Assembly (NCBI GenBank): GCA_023374025.1
Contig: SIJG01000071.1
Coordinates: 124,001 to 188,000 of the forward strand
Source: Heterodera schachtii
Lineage: Eukaryota > Nematoda > Chromadorea > Rhabditida > Heteroderidae
Reading direction: 5' to 3'
DNA length: 64,000 nt
The position numbers were made by a program, and so were the translations under genes. Shown in pieces: positions 12,473-24,252 of this stretch (positions are counted from its first letter, which is position 1; each line of letters opens with the position of its first letter). The notes below the pieces were generated by a model that had not been told where the DNA came from, made no database searches, and saw nothing but the letters and a program-made list of their open reading frames with translations.

Positions 12473-13701
12473 AATTAAATATGATAGTAAATATTGTATT
12501 TGATTAATAAATCTAAAAAATTTATGGTGATAAATTTACATAAAAAATTAGGTAAAGAAAAAGATGGAAAATAAAACTTATTAATAAAATAAAGATAATT
12601 TTGCTTCATACTCTTTAATTCTTTCATTTTTATATGGACTTGACGCCCGAAAGATATTGAAATAAATTGCGAAAATATAACATAATTTTACAAATTCTGT
12701 CTAAAATATATCTTTTTAAGTGAAAATGATGGATTAATATTTTTTAAAAAGTAAAAATACAATTGGTAATTTATTAAATATAAATTTTTATTTTATAGTA
12801 AACCCTAAAATAAGAAAAAGTGTTTATTTTGAAAAAAAGAAATAGAAATTAATTTTTTAATTTTTAAAATCATAACATAATTTAAAAATGAGCGGAAAAA
12901 TTTAATTTAAAAACATAAAAAGATGAAAAAATATATAATAATAAATGGGTAATCATTAGAAATAAAACCGAATAATCAAATGATTCTTATTAATTATAAA
13001 CAAAAGAACAAGATGAAGAAGCCAACGCAAATTAATTAAAGCAAATTAAAATTTAACAGAAACCATCAACCGTAGTCGTAAGAGTCTACATTTCTAATTA
13101 TAGTAAATTTTTTCTAAGAGATTAATAAGTATTTTATTATAATACCAATTATAAAATTAATAAATATAAAACAGGGTAAATATTATATTCAAATAATTTT
13201 AAAAACATATCAAAAGAATTTTAATATAAGTTTATCAAAACAAAGGAAATGATTAATATAAAACTTTAATAAACATTATTTAATTGAATTTTTAAGAATA
13301 ATCTTATTTGAAAACAGAATAAAGGATAGTCAACTTATCTCATTAATAGCATAACTTTCAAAATTTTAACAGAAAAGATTAAATGCCAAAGGGCCAAAAT
13401 TATTAAAATTTATTTTCTGATTTATATCAAAAACTTGGCCTAAAGCGCAAATTTACATTAACTTTTTTTTAAAAAGCATGTTAAATGATTATTAAAATTC
13501 AGTCAATGGATTGCACTTTTATTCATTTTAAAACATAAATTTGTCTATTTAAATATCTTATGCTTAACTCAATGAAATAGAATTACGAAAAATGGAATGA
13601 AAATTAATTCTAAATAAATTTGCATTCACAAAAATTAAAGATTATCATGAAAAAAAAAAGAAAAAAATATATGATGATATATATAAATAAATTAAATATT
13701 T
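12473..13701 (+). repeat. 1.23-kb duplicated segment, copy 1
   Basis: Near-identical to 15991-17232. Visible differences include a 15-bp insertion in the second copy (near 16103) and a few point changes. It contains no credible ORF. Its left part belongs to the dispersed F4 flank family (ATTAATAAATCTAAAAA..). Confidence 0.95.
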
Positions 13702-15990
13702 CTCAATTTTAAAAGACGAGGACTGTGACAATGAAGTTGAATTTAATTTAACAAATTCAACCTAAAAATAATGCAAGATAAATTTGAAAATCATATGAAA
13801 AAAAAATTACAATTTATGAAGAAATTGGAAAATGCAAAACAGTAATAATTAGCCTGTTGAGTTAATACTACAATAACAATTAAAAAAAAATATTTATATA
13901 ATGAGAAAAAAACAACAGCAAGTTGGAATAATAGGATTGGTGGAGTTGAAGAAACGTGATGTCCCCAATTGAAAAGCAATTAATTTCATTAACAAATCCA
14001 TTTAATAGCAATTTACTCTCTTAATCAACGCATTATAAAAAATTTAAACTTTTTGTATACTAATAGTCACAAGTATGAACATTTTTATTTTTTAATAATT
14101 TACGGAAGAAAAAAATAATATTAAATAATTTAAAAATGGATATTTATTTATATGATATTTTCTTTTTGCAAATTGAACTATTATTATTATAATTGAATTT
14201 ATTTTGTAAAAAGAGATAATTGCACCAAATAATTAATATATTCTTAAAAATATTTATTCTATTATAATAAATAATAAAAGAAATTAATTTATAAATATTT
14301 ATTTTTAATGGGAATAATAATGAGTTTATTGTGTATTTTATATTAATAATAGAAAAAATGACTAAAATTTCGGAGAAGAAAAACTTTTCACTGATCTTCA
14401 ACACTTTTCTGAATGTTTTGCCACAAAAAGGGCAAATTTAAGGAAAATGTGAGTATTAAATGAGGTGTTAGCAGTTAAGAAAATGATGTTATTTCATGGA
14501 AAAGATTATCAAAAAAATTAAAATAAATCAACAGATATTAAAATTGTATATATTAAAATGAAAAATAATTTTAAAAATAATTATCATTTTCATCATTTCT
14601 CAAGCATTCATTTTATTATTAAAGTAATGTACCAATAAAAAAGATCTAAAATACCAATAAAGTTAAAAATTCAATCATTTAACTCAGATATTTAGACTGA
14701 GAAAACACCGATTACTGTATAAAAGTGAATAAGAGGGTAAAAAATAATACTGATAAAATATTCGATGCAACTTCAGGGAAAAAGAATGGAAATGAACAAA
14801 TTTTTATGAATAGAAAAAAATATTATAAAATTTAATTATTTTTATAAAATTTAATTCAATTATTAAAAATAAGACGTTGAATTTGGAAGAGCAGTCTTAT
14901 GCTATTAGACCTTTCATTGTAACTGAACAAAAGAGATCTTGGAAAAATAAAGACCATTAATAAAGGGTTATCATAAAAACAAACAAAAAAATAAATTAAT
15001 TAACCAATCAAAAAATTTATGGAAATTAATTTAACAGCAACAAAATATCATTTAAATTACCTATTTTTGCATAGACACACAAATTATAAATACATAATAC
15101 AATTGGAGAAAATGGTAAATTTTTACAATTCAATAGTATTAAAAACTTAATATAATTAATATCGGAAATGAAGAATTTTCCGTCCCGAATTAATGCTTAA
15201 ATGGGTTTTTAAGGTATAAAAATAAATAACTTAAAATATTGATAATTATTACTCAAATTTATTTATAATTTTATATAATTAAATGCGTATAAATTATTAA
15301 TTTAAAAAATCTTATTAATAATTGCTAACAATTCGAACGAAAATAATAAAAAAAAAATATGAAAATGAAATTTATTACAACATTTTCTTAAAGATTGATG
15401 AAACTGAAAAGGAGTCATCACCTCTCACTGGCGTAAATCAGCGAGAATGAAAAGCACATAAAAATATTCTCTTAAATTCAGTTAAATTGATTAAATTAGA
15501 TATAATTAAAAAATGTTTAAATAAAAATAGACGAAAAAAATATTGTTCATTCAGCCAAAATAACAAAATAATTGCAATGAATAAAACTAATTCCTTAATT
15601 TAAAAATTACGTAATATTTAAGAGTTTTTTAAAAAAAGAAAATTTTTAATTTAATTAAAGAATAAATGTTACTTTTACACAGTTCAAAAAAACAAATAAA
15701 AATAGTTTGGAAATATACCTTTATATTACTCTAATTTACACAATTTCTCAAATATTTCTTTGTAATAAAAGATTTAACTTTTATTTCTTAATTTATAAAT
15801 ATATTCAAATTCATTTTTTACAATTTTTTTTTTGCTTCTTATTAAATTATTTTTCAAATAATAAAAAAGCTGAATATTTTTTATTAATGAATCTAGAATT
15901 AAATATTAAATTAATTAAAATAAATGTATAATGAATAAATAAATATGATAAAAACTCAATTATAGAAATAAATAAAACATAATATTTGTT
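13702..15990. other. A/T-rich DNA between the duplicated segments
   Basis: No gene recognised. Open frames at 13791-13979, 14144-14404 and 15707-15931 consist of A/T-encoded residues (Ile, Phe, Asn, Lys, Tyr, Leu) and look random. It contains the F4 island at 15398 and an ATG-less open stretch near 14878-14961. Confidence 0.5.
15398..15436 (+). other. Micro-ORF island, family F4 (12 codons)
   Basis: ORF MKLKRSHHLSLA followed by TAA. The upstream flank (ACATTTTCTTAAA) is shared with 46604, and more weakly with 49597. The island bodies differ but align in one frame, through His-rich and Leu-Ala or Gln-Ala positions. Confidence 0.28.
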
Positions 15991-17232
15991 AATTAAATAT
16001 GATAGTAAATATTGTATTTGATTAATAAATCTAAAAAATTTATGGTGATAAATTTACATAAAAAATTAGGAAAAGAAAAAGATGGAAAATAAAACTTATT
16101 AATGCATTAAAGGTTAAAAATAAAGATAATTTTGCTTCATACTCTTTAATTCTTTCATTTTTATATGGACTTAACGCCCGAAAGATATTGAAATAAATTG
16201 CGAAAATATAACATAATTTTACAAATTCTGTCTAAAATATATCTTTTTAAGTGAAAATGATGGATTAATATTTTTTAAAAAGTAAAAATACAATTGGTAA
16301 TTTATTAAATATAAATTTTTATTTTATAGTAAACCCTAAAATAAGAAAAAGTGTTTATTTTGAAAAAAAGAAATAGAAATTAATTTTTTAATTTTTAAAA
16401 TCATAACATAATTTAAAAATGAGCGGAAAAATTTAATTTAAAAACATAAAAAGATGAAAAAATATATAATAATAAATGGGTAATCATTAGAAATAAAACC
16501 GAATAATCAAATGATTCTTATTAATTATAAACAAAAGAACAAGATGAAGAAGCCAACGCAAATTAATTAAAGCAAATTAAAATTTAACAGAAACCATCAA
16601 CCGTAGTCGTAAGAGTCTACATTTCTAATTATAGTAAATTTTTTCTAAGAGATTAATAAGTATTTTATTATAATACCAATTATAAAATTAATAAATATAA
16701 AACAGGGTAAATATTATATTCAAATAATTTTAAAAACATATCAAAAGAATTTTAATATAAGTTTATCAAAACAAAGGAAATGATTAATATAAAACTTTAA
16801 TAAACATTATTTAATTGAATTTTTAAGAATAATCTTATTTGAAAACAGAATAAAGGATAGTCAACTTATCTCATTAATAGCATAACTTTCAAAATTTTAA
16901 CAGAAAAGATTAAATGCCAAAGGGCCAAAATTATTAAAATTTATTTTCTGATTTATATCAAAAACTTGGCCTAAAGCGCAAATTTACATTAACTTTTTTT
17001 TAAAAAGCATGTTAAATGATTATTAAAATTCAGTCAATGGATTGCACTTTTATTCATTTTAAAACATAAATTTGTCTATTTAAATATCTTATGCTTAACT
17101 CAATGAAATAGAATTACGAAAAATGGAATGAAAATTAATTCTAAATAAATTTGCATTCACAAAAATTAAAGATTATCATGAAAAAAAAAAGAAAAAAATA
17201 TATGATGATATATATAAATAAATTAAATATTT
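15991..17232 (+). repeat. 1.24-kb duplicated segment, copy 2
   Basis: Direct repeat of 12473-13701, 2.3 kb apart and in the same orientation, with very few differences. This indicates a recent segmental duplication. No terminal inverted repeats or target duplication are visible at its ends. Confidence 0.95.
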
Positions 17233-18246
17233 TATTATTTGCTAATTCGGTTTCATAAATATTTTAAATTGTTAAGTAAAGATGATTTATAAAAGAAATA
17301 GCTATTATTTGAATAGTTAAAAATAGAAAATTAGGCTATAAAAACATAGATGTTCACTTGCAGATTAAAATTAATAATTCAATATTAATAAAATAAGTAT
17401 TTTTTTTTTTTGATGAAATTCTAATGATATAGTCTTACAAATCTTCGCTGTGTATGAAATGCTGCATCGTTAAATTAATTAATAAATTGATCAAGTAAAA
17501 TTATTTAAAATTGGCTGATGTGTCCAAAAGAAGGCTTTAAAGATTTTAAAAAAATTAAAATAAATATAATAAATTTTATCAAAATAAAATAAGGGTTAAG
17601 AAATAAAATAAAAAGAAGAAAAATTGTGTGCTATTTATTCTAATATTTAAACCTATATAAAAAAAGAATACCATAAATGAGATAAATAAAGAATTTATAT
17701 TTTGACAATTGCTAAATCCAAAATAAATATAACGAAAAAATTATGATCATTATTTATAAAATAACTCGATATTTAATTTGAAAGAAAGAATTTTTCAAAA
17801 TTTTTAAAATTTAATGGAATATTGAGATGGATACAATAATATGAATTAATATTCTCTCGATTTTCGCTTTGACTTCTTAATTGTGTTGATGGGTTCAAAA
17901 TTATAAGTTGTTCTTCTTTAGTTCAAATAACAAATGTAATTTTTCTATTTATTAATGTTTTTATTATCTTTAATAATTTGTTTTGGAATTTTATAAACTA
18001 ATTTAGAAAAAAAATATGAAAATTTTTTAAATTTATAAAGGAAAATTGTAATAAAATAAAGTTTAAATAAACATCATTAAAGAAATAAAAAAGACAAACA
18101 TTTAAATGAATAAAATTAAGAAAAGAAAATAATATTTCATTAAAAAATATGACCAGTTTAATTACAACACGGTAAATCTGACCTATGTATTATGAATTAT
18201 AGTATTTTTTTATATATTATATAAATATAATATTAGGGTTGCTTTA
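17233..18246. other. A/T-rich non-coding DNA
   Basis: Nothing gene-like beyond a short ORF at 17454-17498 (MKCCIVKLINKLIK) that starts in a GC-richer patch. The stretch ends at the left terminus of the 3.1-kb transposon. Confidence 0.5.
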
Positions 18247-18276
18247 CACGGCGATTCAATTTTGGTCTCCCAGTGC
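18247..18276 (+). repeat. Left TIR of element A
   Basis: It starts CACGGCGATTCAATTTTGG and is the inverse complement of 21308-21336 with a few mismatches. A TTTA flank lies at 18243-18246. Confidence 0.85.
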
Positions 18277-18531
18277 AAATAAGTTTATTATTTATTTAGT
18301 AATCAGAACGCCAAAACTTTGCAAATCTTAAAATTTTTTCGGGATTTTCCCTTGTAAAAATAGAAGAGCCGATCTCGAGTTAAAAAGCATTTTGATAAAA
18401 AACAAAGCATCATCCTATAGGGTGGGTTAAAATAAGTAGCTGTGCAAAATTTTAAGAAAATCTGACAACAGGAAAAATTTTTTAGCAATGGTAGAAAATT
18501 ATACTAAAATATATTCATTTTAAGCATTAAA

Positions 18532-21094
18532 ATGGTTTTTACACGTAAATTAACTGAAAAATATAATAACTTGAGCAATTCTGGTGTAGAAGCAAGAAGC
18601 AAGAAGAAGGAATGGCGCAGGGAAAGTGGAAGAAAAGGCGGTTCGACGCCAAAAAGTGATGAAAATTGAACAAATAAATTTTATTTTAAAACACTGCATT
18701 TTTCAGGGCTAAAGCAGACCGAAGCCGTGCCAACAGCAGATGGAGAGGGCACATCGACCCAAGCCGCCGAAAGTGAGCCGTCAACGTCAACTCCAGACCT
18801 TCGTAAGTCAAACAAACCACTATTTTAGAAGCAAAGTTTAAATTAAGGCCAGCGTTCAAGCCCAAGGCCATTGTCAGCGACTCCGATCAGACGCCATGAG
18901 CGCGTCCGTTCAAAAACTGCCGACAAAACAACACACATGGATTTGACAACTGCCGATAAAGCAACACACATGGATTTGACAACGATGGACAAGGCAACGG
19001 ACGTGGATTTGGCTTATGAGGACGCCGCGACACAAACCGAGCAATTGGACAAACAGCTGAAAGAGCAGGAACAAGTGATCAGCTTTCTTCGACAGCAGGT
19101 CCGCAACAGAGACGCACTAATCGCTGATCTGCGCCGTCAATTGGAACAGCAGGCGAAGGACCAGCCAACAAGTAAATTTTGCAAATTTTAGGGTGCCATT
19201 TATCATTCAAATTGTTTTTAGCATCCACACGGCGCAAAAAGAACGCGGCTACATTGGAGCGGACCTCGCGGCGAAATTTGGCTGAGAAAATCGCCGATGT
19301 GATCGATCGAGATCGGTCCCGATCACTGAGCCGCTGTTCGCTGCAAACTCTACATCGTGAAGTCCGCCACAAATTCGGACACTACACACCGATGAAGAAG
19401 GAACAACTCCGACAACAACAAACGATCAATGAAGAAGATGGGTTGCTTTTGTTGTCACAACTTGGAACCCAAAAAGCTTATGTAAAAATGAAGGCCCTTT
19501 TGCGACTGATCAGCCCAAAATTCGACGTCTTTCCACCACTGAAAAAAGTAAAAATCTTTATTTTAATTTTAAAAAAATATTTTTTTGGGTGATCAAAATC
19601 AAAAAGGAGATCTGCGCAGCACTCCAATATGAGGCGATTTCAACGCCGCATGGAATTGGATTTTTTTGTTCCGACATTGCCGAGGCACTGGAATTCAGAT
19701 TGTCCGCGGCCAAGGACAATCTGATCAACTTCAGATCAGACGAATTGATTTTAAAATTGAGCGGCGACAATGGCCAGGGCTTCACAAAAATAACCATTTC
19801 CTTGGCCCATGCCTCACATGCAAATTCCCCGGCCAACAATTTTATCGTGGCAGCATTTCCCGACAAGGACAAAAGGGAAAATTTGAGCAAATTCTGCGGC
19901 AACATTTGGCAACAGATCGACCAATTGAATGAAATTGCGGGCAAAAAAATTAAATTGTAAATTAGTAAAAATTTTTAAGAAATAAACTTAAGTTTTCAGG
20001 TTTTTCGGCGGTGATCTGAGCTTTTTGTGGGCAATTATTGGACACTGTGGCTCAGCCGTTACGACATTTCCCTCGCCTGTTTGCGATTGTCGCCGGGACC
20101 AATTGTTGGGCGTGGAAAAATGCAAAATTAGGACGACGGAGGAAACGGTGAACCAAGCTGAGCAGTTTGGACGGCTAGTGGAAAATGGAGAGAAACCGAC
20201 TGTTGCTGCGCGAGCGTTGACTAAGGGAATTGTCGATGCGCCACTTTTGCGATCAATCGAATTTGACCGCATAATCCTGGCGCCTTTTCACGTCTTCCAG
20301 GGCATTGGAAATGCACTAATCAAAGAGCTCGAAGGATCAACTGAAAGCGCGGAAATTGCGAACGGATTTTTCAGAAGCATCTCGGCCAGGAGGGAAGCGT
20401 TCAGAAAAAAGGACATGCCGGGGAATTCAATCAGAAAAGTTCTGATTCATGCTGACCAATTGGAGAGGCTTTACTCAGCTGAATGGCCGCAAACCATTTG
20501 CAAAACCATGGGACACTTGGCAAAGATACAAACTTTACAAAAGTGCTTTTTATTTTGTCTTTTTTGAAAATTAAAAATAAATTTAAGGCCCAGCCACTTT
20601 CGCCACGGGATTTGGACGAATTGGAAACATCGATTGATAATTTTCGGACATTTCTCAACGATCAGCCCCGGATGCGGACTTTGCTCGCCCTAAAACCAAA
20701 AGTCCATTTGCTGTTGAACCATTTTGTGCCCTTCGCCCGACAACACCAATTTTTGGCTCTTTTGGACGAGCAGGGTCAAAAAGCATTTTGAAATTTTAGC
20801 CCGAATTTTTTTAGGCGATGAAGCATTGCATTCGGTGTGGAGGCGCTTGGAACAGCTGTGGAAAACAATGCCTGACGAAGAACAAATGCGTCAATTGTTG
20901 GAGCACCATTTTGTCTCAAATTGGCTTCTCGACACGGGAAAACTCGACGAAATGAAGCGGGTCAGTTTGATGAAAATTGGGTTCCAAATCAAATTCCCAT
21001 GCTTAAGGACCGTGAAGAACAACGAGAAGAAATTGGTGACCGACGGGAGACGGACGAAGAAAGCGATGGAGAAGAACAATTCGATTTTGAATAA
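18532..21094 (+). CDS. Putative DDE-type transposase, nine exons, probably one frame lesion
   Basis: Exons inferred from GT-AG sites that keep frame: 18532-18655, 18707-18802, 18848-19171, 19222-19547, 19607-19956, 20000-20542, 20588-20774, 20815-20960 and 21008-21094, about 728 codons. Introns are 40-59 bp. The N-terminal part is basic. Residues 97-129 hold three 11-residue repeats of the type TADKTTHMDLT. A Gln/Glu-rich coiled coil spans about 137-178. Candidate catalytic acidic residues lie in SGDNGQG (Asp344), GGDLSFLW (Asp412) and DEQGDEALH (Glu649); a K-V-H...N-H-F motif lies at 626-634. The last exon encodes an acidic tail. This motif set occurs in hypothetical transposase-like proteins of nematodes and cnidarians, from memory. 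The exon 6/exon 7 junction (20542/20588) is one base out of frame with the available GT-AG sites, so this copy may be inactive or splice differently. Confidence 0.78.
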
Positions 21095-21236
21095 CAGATG
21101 GATAAAAAGGTTTTTCTTGCTTTTTTTACAGGAAATAAAATTTAAAAAAAATTTTGAGCTTCTTTAAGAACTGTGTTACCATTTCACATATATTTATTTG
21201 CCTTAAAAACCTCAAAATACAGTTATAACATGTAAT

Positions 21237-21288
21237 GGATTCGAACCTGAGACCCCCATTTTTTGACTAACTCACAGACCACTAAGAC
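21237..21288 (-). other. tRNA-like segment (A- and B-box) in element A
   Basis: On the minus strand, GGTTCGAATCC at 21247-21237 matches the RNA polymerase III B-box consensus. TTAGTGGTC upstream (near 21287-21279) resembles an A-box. The stems of a full tRNA do not form well, so this is a tRNA-derived relic or SINE-like piece, not a functional tRNA gene. Confidence 0.5.
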
Positions 21289-21307
21289 GAAAAAACCAAC
21301 TTAATTG

Positions 21308-21336
21308 TACTTGGAGCCCAAAATTGAATCGCCGTG
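21308..21336 (-). repeat. Right TIR of element A
   Basis: Inverse of 18247-18276, ending GAATCGCCGTG, followed directly by TTTA as on the left side. Confidence 0.85.
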
Positions 21337-21475
21337 TTTAAAAGTTTCATTAAGGAATAAAAGCATTTCTTAATAACTTAATAAAACATCTCATTATATA
21401 TATTATCCAATTTAATGTTTATAATTTTTCAAAAACATTGAATGTATGTATTTTCTTTTGTAGTATGAAACCTTT
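21337..21475. other. A/T-rich spacer between two transposons
   Basis: A 139-bp spacer with no gene. Its last eight bases (21468-21475, AAACCTTT) are the left copy of the Merlin target-site duplication. Confidence 0.8.
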
Positions 21476-21814
21476 GGCAATCATTAAGAATTGGTGTCCC
21501 GACGAAAAAAAATTTTAAAAATTTTTTGTATATTTTTTCTGGGCTTAAAAAATGCGCTGATCACGAATCTGAGCTCAGATTTTGAAAATCATTGATTTTT
21601 ATCTAAGATTTTTTGTCAACTACTTGATTTTTTCGATTTTTTTAATTATTTTTTAAAAATAAATTTACATTGAATTTGGGGTTAAAAAATGCACTGATCA
21701 CGAATCTGAGTTCATATTATGCATGAACCTTCATTTAGTCTATGATTTTTCATCAATGTCATAAAAAATAATCCGCAGCCAAGCGGATTCGAACCTCAGA
21801 TCCCCGCCTCATAC
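21476..21814 (+). repeat. Left 339-bp TIR of Merlin element
   Basis: Inverse of 23171-23509 with only scattered mismatches. It contains two copies of a roughly 30-bp motif (TGATCACGAATCTGAG core) at about 21545-21577 and 21684-21717. At its inner end is a B-box-like GGATTCGAACC (21785-21795, reading on the minus strand). Confidence 0.92.
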
Positions 21815-21934
21815 GATCAATAATTAAATTTAAAAAAATCATATACGAAAAAGTCCAAGCACTCAATAGCTCATTCAAAAAAAAAAATTGGTTATGAATC
21901 ATAACTCGTTTTTGCATGGCAATAAAAAGATTGA

Positions 21935-22954
21935 TCAATTATCCACAGGATAAAAATGGGCAATTTGGGCCAGGATGTTATCGAAGGCCTCCACTGTTTT
22001 CTTTCCATAAAGCTGCCGCCATTGAAACTCGTCCAGGTAAGAAGGGAGAAGTTCTTCGCTGGTACCGCTCATTGCTTGTCCAAAATCCCTCAACCAAATT
22101 CGTACAAGCACCAGTGAGGGGATCAATAAAATTGGCTCGGTGGTTGACCCAAACATGACGATATGGTGGCATTGGAATGGTCGGGATATTGACAATGTGG
22201 CTCTGCTGTCGTCGAACGTTGACATACATTGCCGCCGAATCGGAATGAATTATAGAGCCCCCCCTGACATATTCTTGCAAAATTGGAAACAGCGTCTGCT
22301 GAGTTCGATCATCAACAAATCGAAGAACTCCAATTCTGGTTTCGGTATCAAACATACCGAAAACCCATTTTTCATTTACAATTCTCCCGACATGATACTT
22401 GCGTTTGCACATCAGGGATTCGTCTAAACAAAACCCTTCCCCTTCTGATAGTCACATTTTGGACATGGGAGATAGAAACCTACCGATCTGGACGATTTTG
22501 TTTGGTCCTCCCAAAGTTATTGGGTTGGCAATAAGCCATCGGCTGCATATGTCGCGCAGGAAATTGTTCCAATCTACTGCACTTGGCAAGGAAATGTCAC
22601 ACAGCGATTGCTGGCATGCTGATGAAACACCATGAGCCCACAAATAAGTGAAAAGAACAAATTTATTTGGTGGTAAATTGCTGTTCTCCAGAAATGATCC
22701 TAGATTATTTATATTTCTAAGACCTAGTGCATGCCTACCGAAGTGCCATTGTCTTATTTTTGTGACTAGGACATCTCCACATTTTGTCATCTCCTCCACT
22801 GTCTTTTTCTTCCTTTACAAACTTCTGTCATTTCCCTTCGGCAGGCAACTAGAGGACAAAATGGTGGAACTGATCGAAGGGTACCCCTCTCTCGAAGAAA
22901 AGCAATGGCATTTTCACTGGTATTAATGTGGTTAATAAGTTCAAAAAGATTCAT
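21935..22954 (-). pseudogene. Merlin (IS1016/ISXO2-like) DDE transposase, frameshifted
   Basis: Minus-strand exons approximately 22954-22739, 22699-22484 and 22423-21935, with introns of 39 and 60 bp. The start is ATG at 22954 (MNLFELINH...). A zinc-ribbon-like C..C and WRC region is followed by SFLENSNLPPNKFVLFTYLW, typical of the family. The first catalytic Asp is in VQIDESL, whose codon is split by the 60-bp intron. The second is in IIHSDSAAMY, and the Glu is in TNLVEGFW. Then follows SYLDEFQWRQLY, the family's usual C-terminal block. Two frame changes are needed, near 22800-22815 and near 22040-22065, where I see no usable splice sites. This copy is therefore probably dead. Merlin transposases cut and paste their element through the TIRs. 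Confidence 0.85.
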
Positions 22955-23170
22955 TTTGGCTATAAATGAATAGCAACTTAAGGATACGGTATAACACGAA
23001 ATAACCCAGTAAAAAGCATTGGTAGAATGCTTTATTCTAGTTACACAAAATAAAATGGGAGTTAGTGTGGCCTATTGATATTATGTGTTGTTGTTTTGCA
23101 TAGTGATCACTGACCTATTATGATTTCAACACCATTTGTTATGACTATTGTTTGAGTGTCAACAATATGA

Positions 23171-23509
23171 GTATGAGGCGGGGATCTGAGGTTCGAATCC
23201 GCTTGGCTGCGGATTATTTTTTATGACATTGATGAAAAATCATAGACTAAATGAAGGTTCACGCATAATCTGAACTCAGATTCGTGATCAGTGCATTTTT
23301 TAACCCCAAATTCAATGTAAATTTATTTTTAAAAAATAATTAAAAAAATCGAAAAAATCAAGTAGTTGACAAAAAATCTTAGATAAAAATCAATGATTTT
23401 CAAAATCTGAGCTCAGATTCGTGATCAGCGCATTTTTTAAGCCCAGAAAAAATATACAAAAAATTTTTAAAATTTTTTTTCATCGGGACACCAATTCTTA
23501 ATGATTGCC
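23171..23509 (-). repeat. Right 339-bp TIR of Merlin element
   Basis: Inverse of the left arm. It has an exact B-box GGTTCGAATCC at 23190-23200 on the plus strand, followed by a 7-bp hairpin (AATCCGC..GCGGATT). The two TGATCACGAATCTGAG-type motifs are at about 23260-23290 and 23408-23440. Confidence 0.92.
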
Positions 23510-23917
23510 AAACCTTTTGTATAAGCTATTAAACATTAATATTTTAAAAATTTCATTGAGTATCAGAAAACTAGTTTTTAGATTTTTTTGAGCCTTAAAA
23601 TTTATTAATATTATTATAATAAATAGAATCAAAAACGCCAATGTATAGATTTTATTAAAATGCCGGCGCAAAAATTATTTAAAAATAATATAAACAAAAA
23701 TGAAATAATTTACTTAATAATGAAAAGTTAAAAACACATACAATAATTCATTTAGTAAATTAATTAACTTATTTAAAAATTAGACATCCATGTTAATAAT
23801 GATCTTTGTGATTTTCTTAAATGGGTTCAAGATTATAAAAATGGAAAACTTTTTAAAATTAAAAAACAATAAAATGGAGAGGAGAATAATAAAAAACATA
23901 AAAAATGTAAATAATTT

Positions 23918-24213
23918 CAACTTTTGTTGTCAATTCATTTTCCCGGTTTCAAATCTATTGTATTTTTGTTTTTCATATTTTATACAATTTGTGGAATTTC
24001 AATTTTACATAACATACCCGAACAATTAATACGAATTTTTAAATTAAATATTAACGAATTTTTATGATAATAATAATAAATTATTGAAAAATTTATTTCA
24101 TTAATTTTACAGTGAATATTATCTTACATAAAATCCTATATAAAATGGTAAAAAAAATTCATTAAATGAAATTATATAAAAGTTTATTGCATAAAATTAA
24201 ATTCAAATATTAA
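23918..24213 (+). repeat. Local direct repeat, copy 1
   Basis: It shares long stretches with 25096-25420, for example TTCATTTTCCCGGTTTCA, TTTATACAATTTGTGGAATT and TCTTACATAAAATCCTATAT. Several indels and substitutions separate the copies. Confidence 0.8.
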
Positions 24214-24231
24214 ATAAGATTTAAAAAGGGG

Positions 24232-24252
24232 CAACAGTCTCATCGGGGAGTA
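24232..24252. other. GC island, family F8 copy 1
   Basis: GGGGCAACAGTCTCATCGGG closely resembles GGGGAAACAGCCTCGTCGGG at about 53103-53124. Unlike the other families, the island itself is conserved here while the neighbours differ. Function unknown. Confidence 0.35.

Larger units (their letters stand above)
18247..21336 (+). mobile_element. 3.1-kb TIR DNA transposon with nine-exon transposase gene (element A)
   Basis: Left end CACGGCGATTCAATTTTGG and right end CCAAAATTGAATCGCCGTG are inverse; similarity continues for about 28 bp. TTTA lies immediately outside both ends and may be a 4-bp target duplication. Inside is one plus-strand gene (18532-21094) of roughly 50% GC, strikingly unlike the surrounding A/T DNA. 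A tRNA-like segment lies between the gene and the right end. I cannot place the element in a named superfamily with certainty. Confidence 0.85.
21476..23509 (-). mobile_element. 2.0-kb Merlin-type transposon with 339-bp TIRs (element B)
   Basis: The termini start GGCAATCATTAAGAATTGG on both strands. An exact 8-bp duplication AAACCTTT flanks the element (21468-21475 and 23510-23517), the length typical of Merlin / IS1016-like elements. The interior carries a minus-strand DDE transposase reading frame of the Merlin family with apparent frameshifts. The TIRs (21476-21814 and 23171-23509) are equal in length and nearly identical, which implies a young insertion or homogenisation of the arms. Confidence 0.9.

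Noticed and set aside
19079..20658. Several ORFs overlapping the element A gene in other frames or on the minus strand
   Set aside because: They are shadows of the GC-balanced exons; the spliced plus-strand model explains the region.
21916..22926. Plus-strand ORFs across the Merlin interior
   Set aside because: The minus strand carries the recognisable transposase blocks (IDESL, HSDSAAMY, NLVEGFW, SYLDEFQW).
22787..22954. An intact N-terminal exon of the Merlin transposase
   Set aside because: The frame from the ATG at 22954 ends at a TGA at about 22787. The downstream conserved WRC region is in another frame with no plausible intron between.
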